From: Heliocidaris tuberculata
Lineage: Eukaryota > Echinodermata > Echinoidea > Camarodonta > Echinometridae
Length of the DNA stretch: 64,000 nt
Direction: 5' to 3'
NCBI GenBank assembly: GCA_025618425.1
Contig: CM046835.1
Span: 19,623,374 to 19,687,373, forward strand
The position numbers and the translations under genes were made by a program. Shown in pieces: positions 62,090 through 64,000 of the stretch; the first letter of the stretch is position 1, and every line of letters starts with the position of its first letter. The notes beneath the pieces are model-generated. The model saw only the letters and a list, made by a program, of their open reading frames with translations, was not told the DNA's origin and ran no database searches.

Positions 62090-63811
62090 GGTGTGTGTTT
62101 TGTGTACAGTGCATACATCTTTTCATATTTTTATATATTAGATATACATGTTTTGTATATCTGTAGAAAGTTGTGATCATAATGATTTGTCTCCATGAAG
62201 CCTGGACAAAAGACACTGTTTGTGATATTAATAAAAATTGCAAAAATGATGTTTGGTGTTGGAAATATGATTCAAATTTGTCGTCATATTTGGTATCTGT
62301 GATAACTAATTTGTCCTCTGACTCAGACTCAAATTTGTATGATCATTTACATGTAAGTATTTAGGGGCATCTATTTTCACAACAAATATAAATCACATCT
62401 TGATGATCACTCTTTGATAAAAAAGGCTTGTATTATCACAGTCTCATATTGGAAACAGTACAAACAAACAAATTATCTCTGAATAATCTCCTCTGTAACA
62501 TTCACAGGACACTGTTCTTGGACTCCAAGCCCTGTCTCAATTTGCCAGCCTAGCCTATGACCCAGACACACCTCTCTCCATGAACATCAGTGTGAATGCT
62601 ACAAGGACGCCTCCTAACTCCCACCAGCAGCACAGCTTTGCTATTGATAACTATAACAGACTGGTGCTACAGAGAGAAGAACTTGAGGAAGTACCAACAA
62701 ACTTATCCCTGACAGCTACAGGCAGTGGATGTGCTCTATTCCAGGTACGTGAAAAGAAATGCAACTGATGAGACAGACAGGATAAAAAGAACACACTCGT
62801 GAAAAGAGGCAGAGAGAGAAAGACATATTAAAATCGAGTCCATGTTCTTGAAAGCCATCTTTTAAATTTAGGCCATGTGTAAACCCCACCTCAAATTGTC
62901 TCTGTGAAATGAATTTCCGATTTTCCTTTCATGACCACCTTAATTTTGTTACATACATGTAATTACAGTAATTTCTATGGCAGGGGTAGACAAGTGGCCT
63001 TCCATAAATTAGTTGACTATTACAGTTCAGCCAGGTGTAATGAAGGCCACTTTTGAGAATATGGGCCAGAGAGAGGGCAAGACCCTGATAATTATTGAAA
63101 ATAAAGATAGAGATAGACAGGGAAAAAAAAAACACAAAGAGGTATGCACTGATACAGAAAGATTAAGACAGGGTCTGATGTACATTGATAGACATGTACT
63201 GATATTCATGGAAAGCCATATAAGAAATTCGGTATTATATAGAGGAGGGGTTCATTTTTGTTTTGCCAGGTGGGCCAGAAATATTTCCGATATTATCTTG
63301 CAGGCTACGTACATGACCCATCTCCTATTGTGGACTAAGATGTAAGAATAGTATAGTGATACTAATGATAGATTTTAAGCCTTCCAGTCTCAAATAAGCC
63401 TCAGTCAGCTACAATACCCATCAGTGTGTAGTCATGTGACTGATATGGTGTCACTATTATTAGGCAACTTCTCTGTCGGGAATGTTTTCAGCATCCCATA
63501 TTTTTTATATTGATTTCACTTGGCTATTCAGCGAGAAAGAAGCTACATTTTAAAATCTTCAAATCGAATACTATATTGCATTGTCTTCCACAATCTAGTC
63601 ATAGTCTGATCATAAGGCATGCTGCTCTCAGTAGAATTTCAGTCTCTTATTTTACCCTTTTGCATCTGTAGGCTGAGCTACTGTACAACGTGCCAGTAGT
63701 ACAACCCACTCGTCTTCTCTTTAACATCACTACTACCATCAGAGAGTGGGAAGGAAACTCCATCATAGATCGATCAGCCTGTGGAGACAAGACCCTGGAG
63801 ATCTGTGTCAG
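14290..63811 (+). CDS. A2M-like: Alpha-2-macroglobulin family thioester protein (28 exons, partial)
   Basis: Twenty-eight exons join in phase without stop to give about 1423 residues. Order: MG1-MG6 macroglobulin domains (exons 1-14), bait region (15-16), S-Y-F-P-E-T-W signature and MG7 (16-18), first CUB half (19-21), thioester domain with G-C-G-E-Q-N, Cys near residue 1022 (22-27), second CUB half (27), start of the receptor-binding domain (28). There is no anaphylatoxin domain and no polybasic chain-cleavage site, so it is A2M/TEP-like rather than C3-like. Family role: a secreted protease trap or opsonin. Bait cleavage springs the thioester, which bonds to the target. H1137 (V-I-H-K-E-M), 115 residues after the thioester Cys, sits at the C3-type catalytic position, suggesting ester formation. 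Sequons are frequent (N-I-T, N-L-T, N-F-T, N-V-S). The signal-peptide exon was not found and the C-terminus lies beyond the window, so secreted versus GPI-anchored (CD109-like) is unresolved. Length fits the family's 1450-1500 residues. Confidence 0.93.
14488..15058 (+). other. A2M-like intron 1
   Basis: Unremarkable AT-rich intron. Nothing repetitive or coding is supported. Confidence 0.6.
15059..15218 (+). CDS. A2M-like exon 2: MG1 end, MG2 start
   Basis: Phase 0 to 1. Ends with [15 protein letters not shown], the strong MG2-entry hallmark of A2M, CD109 and TEP proteins. Carries an N-L-T sequon. Confidence 0.92.
15365..17136 (+). mobile_element. Helentron-like non-autonomous element, copy 1
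   Basis: Starts ACCCACGCC followed by the hairpin GCCGAT-AAA-ATCGGC. The inverse GGCGTGGGT sits near the other end (17103-17111), followed by a short GCCG...CGGC stem and the terminus CCCCTGTAG. It lies between two T's. This layout (inner asymmetric inverted repeat, 3' hairpin, TAG end, T|T target) is that of Helitron2/Helentron-type elements. A GTTT microsatellite lies near the 5' end. Compared with the opposite-strand copy at 22511-23892 it has two extra duplications: about 69 bp of the 5' end (repeated at 15434) and 314 bp (15891-16204 repeated at 16205-16515). No open frame. Confidence 0.7.
15891..16515 (+). repeat. Direct duplication of 314 bp inside copy 1
   Basis: Two adjacent, nearly identical units start GAGACCGGTAAG (15891) and GAGACTGGTAAG (16205). 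The sister element at 22511-23892 has a single unit, so the duplication is specific to this copy. Confidence 0.8.
17137..17224. repeat. ATC/ATT simple repeat between elements
   Basis: Short TCATCATC- and [12 protein letters not shown] spacer separating two inserted elements. Such T-rich repeats supply the TT targets used by both. Confidence 0.6.
18511..18575 (+). other. tRNA-like segment with A and B boxes, unit 1
   Basis: TGGTCTATTGG (18511-18521) fits an A box and GGTTCGAATCC (18553-18563) is a perfect B box, 42 bases apart as in tRNA genes. The 3' GGGTCCA half has no matching 5' acceptor strand, so it is not a functional tRNA. A run of more than 15 T's follows, which would stop Pol III. 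Confidence 0.6.
19989..20060 (+). other. tRNA-like segment with A and B boxes, unit 2
   Basis: TGGTCTACTGG (19989-19999) and GGTTCGATTCT (20032-20042), again at tRNA spacing, followed by a T run. It has diverged from the unit 1 segment in between, but the boxes remain recognisable. Confidence 0.55.
21310..21640. repeat. Twofold diverged repeat
   Basis: Two copies (about 21315-21445 and 21505-21640) share AATCCTA-AA--, TTAAGGCGAA-type blocks and CAATAGGCTG-GATAAAAGG. Non-coding. Confidence 0.45.
22511..23892 (-). mobile_element. Helentron-like non-autonomous element, copy 2
   Basis: Opposite-strand copy of the element at 15365-17136. On the minus strand it starts at 23892 with ACCCACGCCGAT and ends at 22511 with GACGGCCCCTCTAG, flanked by T on both sides. 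An (AAAC)n stretch (23801-23845) corresponds to the GTTT microsatellite. It lacks the two duplications of copy 1 and so shows the plainer structure of about 1.38 kb. Confidence 0.7.
24180..24545 (+). repeat. Tandem repeat, unit about 140 bp
   Basis: The phrase TTTGGTGATGCTGC recurs at about 24219, 24371 and 24503, each time followed by a CAGTGTT-like block. CAGATTT or CAAATTT stretches and ACATGTACAC motifs lie between at similar offsets. Confidence 0.6.
24934..24989 (+). CDS. A2M-like exon 3: MG2
   Basis: Small exon of 56 bases, phase 1 to 0. The split codon gives V, then L-F-R-V-L-T-V-N-Y, matching the MG2 strand K-F-R-V-x-x-x after the P-G-Q motif. Donor GTAAGT. Confidence 0.85.
24990..25718 (+). 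other. A2M-like intron 3
   Basis: AT-rich with a poly-G run near 25250. No further structure. The acceptor has a weak pyrimidine tract (AAACGACAG). Confidence 0.5.
25719..25908 (+). CDS. A2M-like exon 4: MG2
   Basis: Phase 0 to 1. Carries [12 protein letters not shown] and S-E-E-P-E-L-G-E-W, standard MG2 strands, and ends T-F-S-V-E-E-Y, which joins to V-L-P-K-F-E-V on the next exon. Confidence 0.92.
25909..26519 (+). other. A2M-like intron 4
   Basis: No repeat family recognised. The open frames on the minus strand have no domain content. Confidence 0.5.
26520..26607 (+). CDS. A2M-like exon 5: MG3 start
   Basis: Phase 1 to 2. Begins V-L-P-K-F-E-V, the MG2/MG3 linker hallmark, and ends R-I-C-A-K. 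Donor GTAAGT. Confidence 0.92.
26653..26791. mobile_element. Foldback MITE, CTG-flanked, copy 1
   Basis: Near-complete palindrome with ends GGGAGCGTTTCATCAAGCG and its inverse. The core has GCCAATCAGATGCAAGG. Flanked by CTG on both sides, compatible with the 3-bp CWG target of Harbinger-type elements. Confidence 0.7.
26793..26931. mobile_element. Foldback MITE, CTG-flanked, copy 2
   Basis: Same core as copy 1 but different arm sequence (CATGAAAGGACTTGTCAG). It follows copy 1 directly, sharing one CTG, so it inserted at the target duplication of the first or the reverse. Confidence 0.7.
26961..27754 (+). other. Remainder of A2M-like intron 5
   Basis: Contains a CAA/AAAC simple repeat (27045-27095). 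Otherwise nothing is recognised. Confidence 0.5.
27755..27872 (+). CDS. A2M-like exon 6: MG3
   Basis: Phase 2 to 0. The split codon restores K, then Y-T-Y-G-Q-P-V-H-G, a standard MG3 signature. Contains an N-I-S sequon. Confidence 0.92.
28279..28487. mobile_element. MITE with GGCTCGTTCACAT end
   Basis: Left end GGCTCGTTCACATTGCCGCGGTAAA and right end with inverse TTTACAGTGGTACATGTGAATGAGGC. Imperfect terminal inverted repeats about 25 bp long, inside A2M-like intron 6 (27873-28779). The same left end recurs at 38861. Confidence 0.55.
28780..28903 (+). CDS. A2M-like exon 7: MG3
   Basis: Phase 0 to 1. Encodes [10 protein letters not shown] and K-A-N-F-T-E-R-G-T, with one N-F-T sequon. The A2M-family counterpart is the second half of MG3. 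Confidence 0.85.
28904..30537 (+). other. A2M-like intron 7
   Basis: 1.6 kb with a G run near 29660 and one foldback MITE (30256-30413). No other structure supported. Confidence 0.55.
30256..30413. mobile_element. Foldback MITE with GGCCCCGTTGCAT ends
   Basis: Left GGGCCCCGTTGCATAAAAC and right GTTTTATGCAACGGGGCC are inverse. The arms continue inward through TTACCAT/ATGGTAA-type repeats. About 158 bp in all. Confidence 0.75.
30538..30647 (+). CDS. A2M-like exon 8: MG4 start
   Basis: Phase 1 to 0. Encodes the MG3/MG4 boundary ending [10 protein letters not shown], equivalent to the F-R-x-G-x-x-F-x-G-Q strand of MG4. Confidence 0.88.
30784..30890. mobile_element. Small hairpin MITE
   Basis: GTCTTCTGAGTGCAATAGTT (30784 on) and its inverse (ending 30890) form 22-bp perfect arms around a 62-base loop, within A2M-like intron 8 (30648-31497). 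The rest of that intron is plain. Confidence 0.7.
31498..31659 (+). CDS. A2M-like exon 9: MG4
   Basis: Phase 0 to 0, 54 codons. Has V-T-N-P-D-G-T-P-A, an N-V-S sequon, and [11 protein letters not shown], the turn-rich MG4 pattern (T-D-x-x-G-x-x-x-F). Confidence 0.92.
31705..32512. mobile_element. Large foldback element, right end at TTAA
   Basis: The strongest arms run about 31773-31880 and 32300-32433 (TTTTAGATCCCC...GGGGATCTAAAA, with AAAGACTTG and AGCTATGAAGAAA blocks inverse). A second inner pair (GGACAGTCCAGG type, with CTCTCCACTAAT/ATTAGTGGAGAG) lies between. The right end TTGGATTTCCCT then TTAA equals the right end of the MITE at 49490-50072. The left end is degraded. Confidence 0.6.
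32513..32589. mobile_element. Tiny TTAA-flanked MITE
   Basis: CCCATTG...CAACGGG ends with TTAA on both sides (32509-32512, 32590-32593). It shares one TTAA with the foldback element to its left. piggyBac-like target choice. Confidence 0.55.
32670..33240 (+). repeat. Pyrimidine-rich tract in intron 9
   Basis: About 570 bases almost wholly C and T on the + strand (CTTTCTTTC, TCTCTCTTTC, a C run at 33100). Long Phe/Leu/Ser-rich frames here are a composition effect. Confidence 0.7.
33248..33380 (+). repeat. 62-bp tandem duplication
   Basis: GATCCCTCCATTTTATAA...ACATTGCTTTA...TACATGTACAGTGCATCTAC occurs twice in a row with few changes. Confidence 0.75.
33499..33729 (+). CDS. A2M-like exon 10: MG4 end, MG5 start
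   Basis: Phase 0 to 0, 77 codons. Contains [11 protein letters not shown], matching the S-P-S-x-S-F-L-x-L strand opening MG5, and a K-N-E-T sequon. Confidence 0.92.
33803..33991. mobile_element. Perfect inverted repeat, 82-bp arms
   Basis: Arms 33803-33884 and 33910-33991 are exact reverse complements with a 25-base loop. They carry the phrases GCGACGTTTCGACC and CTGCTAGTCTTCGTCA. Transcribed in the A2M-like pre-mRNA (intron 10, 33730-34888), it would form a long perfect RNA hairpin. The rest of that intron shows nothing notable. Confidence 0.85.
34889..35099 (+). CDS. A2M-like exon 11: MG5
   Basis: Phase 0 to 1. Starts [11 protein letters not shown], the MG5 strand (V-x-S-R-G-x-I), then an unusually Ser/Arg-rich stretch (S-S-R-S-R-Q-R-R) near the exon's 3' half that is not typical of the family core and may be an exposed loop. 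Confidence 0.88.
36037..36985. mobile_element. Inverted-repeat element enclosing an ATC array
   Basis: Arms of about 140 bp (36037-36175 and 36845-36985) share, in inverse, [23 protein letters not shown] sequence, AACCCTCTGTACAAAACTT and GAGTGTGTG blocks. Between them lies the ATC/ATT microsatellite of about 300 bp (36360-36657). Confidence 0.6.
36360..36657 (+). repeat. ATC/ATT trinucleotide microsatellite
   Basis: Interrupted (ATC)n with ATT variants, about 300 bp. Asp-, Ile- or Met-rich frames across it are artefacts of the repeat. Confidence 0.9.
37099..37505. mobile_element. piggyBac-like MITE
   Basis: Ends CCCTTTCCAGACA and TGTCCAGAAAGGG are inverse and are directly flanked by TTAA on both sides (37095-37098, 37506-37509), the diagnostic piggyBac target. 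Inner blocks such as CACATTTTGT are also inverse. A second copy starts at 63819 in the same orientation-symmetric form. Confidence 0.75.
37655..37839 (+). CDS. A2M-like exon 12: MG5 end, MG6 start
   Basis: Phase 1 to 0. Contains [19 protein letters not shown], one of the most conserved stretches of A2M/TEP proteins, and an N-G-T sequon. Confidence 0.95.
37840..38656 (+). other. A2M-like intron 12
   Basis: AT-rich, nothing recognised. Confidence 0.5.
38657..38809 (+). CDS. A2M-like exon 13: MG6
   Basis: Phase 0 to 0, 51 codons. Has K-P-G-Q-T and [12 protein letters not shown], the MG6 hallmark (S-x-C-A-x-x-x-V-D-x-S-V). Confidence 0.95.
38861..39055. mobile_element. Decayed MITE with GGCTCGTTCACAT end
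   Basis: Left end GGCTCGTTCACATATG matches the element at 28279. The right side (TTGCCGCGCC...AAGGAGCC) is only a rough inverse, so this is a decayed or deleted copy. Confidence 0.45.
39375..41060 (+). repeat. 1.4-1.7 kb CTA/CTG trinucleotide array
   Basis: Interrupted (TAC)n with TGC, TAT, TGT and CAC variants runs to about 40785, then continues in degenerate form (ACTATGACAGC, GATGAGGCTAC) to about 41060. Higher-order segments, such as the TACATGTAC-interrupted blocks at 39450, 39770, 40150, 40345 and 40570, recur. The long Thr-, Tyr- or Leu-rich frames over it are not genes. It fills most of A2M-like intron 13 (38810-41118). Confidence 0.92.
41119..41235 (+). CDS. A2M-like exon 14: pre-bait segment
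   Basis: Phase 0 to 0, 39 codons. Follows L-S-K-E-K of exon 13 with V-F-D-P-L-S-S-L; variable in the family. Ends at a GTAAGA donor. Assigned by position, phase and splice sites more than by motif. Confidence 0.8.
42190..42300 (+). repeat. GC-rich repeat, inverse of 44685-44800
   Basis: Shares, as reverse complement, CACTGAACTC-ATGACTGGAATGGGC and GCC--TTGTTTCCC with the segment at 44685-44800. CpG-rich against AT-rich surroundings. Confidence 0.55.
43105..43555. mobile_element. Poly-G/C MITE
   Basis: Starts AGTGGCGGATCCAGG followed by more than 20 G's. It holds CACTGAGCGACTTTTGGAGGG, whose inverse occurs in the element at 48188. Ends with a C run then a TCCTGGCTACG end. Same family as 6904 and 7578. 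Confidence 0.6.
44685..44800 (-). repeat. GC-rich repeat, inverse of 42190-42300
   Basis: Reverse-complement partner of 42190-42300. Contains GGGAAACAAGATGGCG and CCCATTCCAGTCA. The two could be the ends of one 2.6 kb element or two separate copies. Confidence 0.5.
45153..45228 (+). CDS. A2M-like exon 15: entry to bait region
   Basis: Phase 0 to 1, 76 bases. Encodes [15 protein letters not shown], matching the family strand (G-x-x-x-L-T-N/D-x-x-V) before the bait, then W-E-R-R. Confidence 0.88.
45229..46970 (+). other. A2M-like intron 15
   Basis: Contains a tRNA-derived fragment on the minus strand (about 45330-45395: B-box-like GGGTTCAAGCCC, A-box-like AAGTGGTCGG), a G run (46559-46570) and, at its 3' end, a 50-bp near-duplication (about 46831-46880 and 46917-46966) that includes the sequence leading to the acceptor. 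Confidence 0.5.
46971..47181 (+). CDS. A2M-like exon 16: bait region and Y-F-P-E-T-W
   Basis: Phase 1 to 2. About the first 45 residues are the bait: variable, rich in Arg and Pro ([16 protein letters not shown]), with acidic I-M-E-V-E-E after it. The exon then reads [13 protein letters not shown], the conserved segment following the bait in all A2M-type proteins. The arginines suggest that trypsin-like proteases are the favoured attackers. This is inference. Confidence 0.92.
47182..47512 (+). other. A2M-like intron 16
   Basis: Short intron, nothing repetitive recognised. Confidence 0.6.
47513..47741 (+). CDS. A2M-like exon 17: MG6 end, MG7
   Basis: Phase 2 to 0. Has [21 protein letters not shown] and Y-S-I-I-R-G-E, all highly conserved A2M-family motifs. 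Donor GTGAGT. Confidence 0.96.
48188..48580. mobile_element. Poly-G/C MITE
   Basis: Ends CACTGGCAGATCCAGG and AAATCCGCCACTG are inverse. Very long G runs (about 48308-48350, 48399-48419). The inner TTTCGCCAGCCCTCC block is the inverse of one in the element at 43105. Confidence 0.65.
49010..51260 (+). repeat. Diverged tandem satellite rich in ATGCAAAT
   Basis: A unit of roughly 250-330 bp recurs with CCTAATTATGCAAAT, a CAATATGCAAATC phrase and GTGTGCTCTCAA...AAGAT in the same order, at least six times with strong divergence. The motif ATGCAAAT (POU/octamer site) or a one-base variant occurs many times. Non-coding. Confidence 0.65.
49490..50072. mobile_element. TTAA-flanked foldback MITE
   Basis: Ends AGGGCAATCCAACCTT and AAGGTTGGATTTCCCT, flanked on both sides by TTAA. 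Long imperfect arms run inward (AACTTTC-type blocks, GTTGTCCAC/GTGGACAAC, AATTTGAGATTC/GAATCTCAAATT). The neighbouring satellite unit at about 50430 has an unbroken GTATTTAAGGATAATCTGG, which gives the empty site. Confidence 0.75.
51596..51895 (-). mobile_element. tRNA-derived SINE, near full length
   Basis: On the minus strand: A box TGGTATAGTGG (51881-51871) and B box GGGTTCGAATC (51838-51828) at tRNA spacing, then a body with GGTACCTGGCAGGATT (inverse), ending in an AAT repeat tail (51610-51598). Copies of the head or body also occur at 9620-9785 and 5583-5635. Confidence 0.75.
53515..53656 (+). CDS. A2M-like exon 18: MG7
   Basis: Phase 0 to 1. Encodes I-Q-L-T-M-T-E-S and [10 protein letters not shown], then [14 protein letters not shown], the MG7/CUB boundary pattern (F-x-x-x-P-x-x-x-G). 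Confidence 0.9.
53685..53870 (+). repeat. ACATTTTT-type minisatellite
   Basis: Irregular repeats of TTTACATTTTTACA in A2M-like intron 18 (53657-54182). Confidence 0.7.
54183..54283 (+). CDS. A2M-like exon 19: CUB, first half
   Basis: Phase 1 to 0. Short exon with [18 protein letters not shown], equivalent to the family's D-T-V-x-K-x-L-x-V-E strand. Confidence 0.85.
54284..55652 (+). other. A2M-like intron 19
   Basis: 1.4 kb with no clear repeat. A weak partial duplication may exist between about 54725 and 55090. Confidence 0.45.
55653..55704 (+). CDS. A2M-like exon 20: CUB
   Basis: Very small exon, 52 bases, phase 0 to 1. [16 protein letters not shown] matches the strongly conserved V-E-P-E-G segment before the thioester domain. 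Confidence 0.92.
56318..56416 (-). CDS. Short RG-rich basic peptide inside the transposon relic
   Basis: 32 codons plus stop. Starts [12 protein letters not shown], then a G-R-G-R-G-R-G-R run and V-F-M-S-S. The ATG lies 60 bases after a strong TATA box. The last codons overlap a GTGAAC that could have been a donor, so this may be the first exon of a lost transposase gene. Known only by context; it could also be a chance frame. Confidence 0.4.
   Translation of the reverse strand: MPKNTSKNAAKKSPGRGRGRGRVFMSSDGFLL
56476..56489 (-). promoter_or_regulatory. TATA box inside transposon relic
   Basis: Minus strand GCCTATAAAAAGGC, a near-ideal TATA element, 60 bases upstream of the ATG at 56416. Confidence 0.6.
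56793..57705 (+). other. Rest of A2M-like intron 20
   Basis: Contains a CATGGAAATTTGAAAA / GTCAGGGAAAAGTCAGG-type degenerate repeat (about 57285-57570) resembling the element at 60551-60840. Otherwise plain. Confidence 0.45.
57706..57795 (+). CDS. A2M-like exon 21: CUB end
   Basis: Phase 1 to 1, 90 bases. Encodes [24 protein letters not shown], split here by position; the L-P-x-x-x-V-x-x-S-A-R pattern is conserved just before the thioester domain. Confidence 0.95.
57958..58134 (+). CDS. A2M-like exon 22: thioester site
   Basis: Phase 1 to 1. Contains [10 protein letters not shown], the intrachain thioester (Cys and Gln), followed by [10 protein letters not shown]. The thioester is intact, so the protein should be able to bond covalently to its targets. 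Confidence 0.98.
58425..58666 (+). CDS. A2M-like exon 23: thioester domain with catalytic-type His
   Basis: Phase 1 to 0, 80 whole codons. Has [21 protein letters not shown] and ends G-R-V-I-H-K-E-M-Q. The His lies 115 residues after the thioester Cys, as the catalytic His of C3 does. Donor GTGTGT. Confidence 0.97.
58667..60069 (+). other. A2M-like intron 23
   Basis: 1.4 kb AT-rich, no repeat family recognised. Confidence 0.5.
60070..60144 (+). CDS. A2M-like exon 24: thioester domain
   Basis: Phase 0 to 0, 25 codons. [16 protein letters not shown] matches the conserved helix (L-T-A-Y-V/I-x-I-A-L-L-E). Confidence 0.95.
60435..60480. repeat. Short hairpin
   Basis: GAGCCAGAAGGGCGTT and AATGCCCTTCTGGCTC form a near-perfect 16-bp stem in A2M-like intron 24 (60145-61138). 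Confidence 0.6.
60551..60840. mobile_element. CATGGAAAGTCATGG-type element
   Basis: Ends ACAGGGTTTGCATGG and TGGGAACCCTGT are inverse. Repeated GTCATGGAAA words lie inside both halves in opposite orientation relative to the ends. Non-coding. Confidence 0.55.
61139..61310 (+). CDS. A2M-like exon 25: thioester domain
   Basis: Phase 0 to 1. [14 protein letters not shown] matches the Y-x-x-A-x-x-x-Y-A-x-A-L helix of the family. Confidence 0.95.
61528..61751 (+). CDS. A2M-like exon 26: thioester domain end
   Basis: Phase 1 to 0. Has an uncommon M-C-H-C-Y-C-R cluster, then [20 protein letters not shown] and G-G-F-S-S-T-Q, which are conserved. The three cysteines in five residues replace a stretch that is cysteine-free in human A2M. 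Confidence 0.96.
61752..62507 (+). other. A2M-like intron 26
   Basis: Contains a TA/TATG dinucleotide repeat (62045-62090). Otherwise plain. Confidence 0.6.
62508..62744 (+). CDS. A2M-like exon 27: TED/CUB
   Basis: Phase 0 to 0, 79 codons. [13 protein letters not shown] completes the thioester domain. The rest is the second CUB half, with [10 protein letters not shown] and T-G-S-G-C-A-L-F-Q, and N-I-S, N-A-T and N-L-S sequons. Confidence 0.96.
62745..63671 (+). other. A2M-like intron 27
   Basis: AT-rich intron with a purine-rich stretch near 63055-63150. Nothing recognised. Confidence 0.5.
63672..63811 (+). CDS. A2M-like exon 28: start of receptor-binding domain
   Basis: Phase 0 to 2. Y-N-V-P joins the last CUB strand; then F-N-I-T-T-T-I and [10 protein letters not shown], the opening strands of the C-terminal receptor-binding domain. 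The next exon is outside the window. Confidence 0.9.
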
Positions 63812-63818
63812 GTATTAA

Positions 63819-64000
63819 CCCTTTCAGGACAGGGATTATTTAAGGGCTAAATTGATCACATTTTGTTCTTCAAATTGGCAACAATAATATTTTTCTTTTA
63901 GTGCTACATGGTTCAAATAAGGTGTAATGTCTTTGAAAACAATATACATGGTTAGAAATTTGTTGAATAGTTGAAAGAAATTGCCAATTTTGATGAAAAA
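63819..64000. mobile_element. piggyBac-like MITE, truncated by window end
   Basis: Starts CCCTTTCAGGACAGGG directly after TTAA (63815-63818) and continues as the inverse of the MITE at 37099-37505 (GATCACATTTTGTT, CAAATTGGCAACAATAATA). It begins seven bases after the exon 28 boundary. Confidence 0.7.

Noticed and set aside
1..64000. CRISPR arrays, bacterial operons, phage or integron features
   Set aside because: Short GT/AG-bounded exons, SINEs and MITEs mark this as animal DNA. The tandem repeats lack CRISPR-like spacing.

Overview
This is an intron-rich, AT-leaning animal genomic window with no bacterial features. Short exons with GT/AG boundaries, very dense MITE-like repeats, tRNA-derived SINEs, long G/C homopolymers and large microsatellites, together with the gene content (a complement/alpha-2-macroglobulin thioester protein and THAP/P2X7-C type proteins), suggest a marine invertebrate, most likely a deuterostome such as an echinoderm. 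The species call is inference and is weak; the domain calls are much firmer.

Layout: (1) 0.9-4.5 kb, + strand, holds the exons of a THAP zinc-finger protein ending in a P2X7-type C-terminal cysteine domain. It looks damaged: a one-base insertion in the THAP exon, two one-base deletions and a lost cysteine in the P2X7-C exon. (2) 9.9-11.1 kb, - strand, holds a second P2X7-C gene, tail-to-tail with the first. Its P2X7-C exon is intact, but the frame of its acidic 5' exon is unresolved. (3) 14.3-63.8 kb, + strand, is one large gene: 28 consecutive, phase-compatible exons encode about 1423 residues of an alpha-2-macroglobulin family protein (MG domains, arginine-rich bait region, thioester domain, start of the receptor-binding domain). 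The signal-peptide exon and the 3' end were not found or lie outside.

The introns are crowded with transposon debris. The most striking cluster, 15.4-23.9 kb within one intron, holds three elements with Helentron/Helitron2-like ends: each starts with A, ends in TAG, sits between two T's, and has a short inner inverted repeat and a terminal hairpin. The outer two are opposite-strand copies of one family and enclose a 4 kb element built of tandem 1.5-1.9 kb units that carry tRNA-like A/B boxes. Other supported elements are a 1 kb inverted-repeat transposon relic that keeps a TATA promoter and a basic RG-rich first exon (55.8-56.8 kb); several TTAA-flanked MITEs, one with a built-in empty site in a satellite and one abutting a splice donor; a pair of MITEs in tandem separated by CTG; a perfect 82-bp-armed hairpin; a 1.4 kb CTA/CTG-type array; and an ATGCAAAT-rich tandem satellite.

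The A2M-like protein would be a secreted protease trap or opsonin. A protease cuts the bait, exposing the thioester, which bonds to the target. A histidine at the C3-type catalytic position suggests transfer to hydroxyl groups. Nothing in the window suggests that the THAP/P2X7-C genes cooperate with it.
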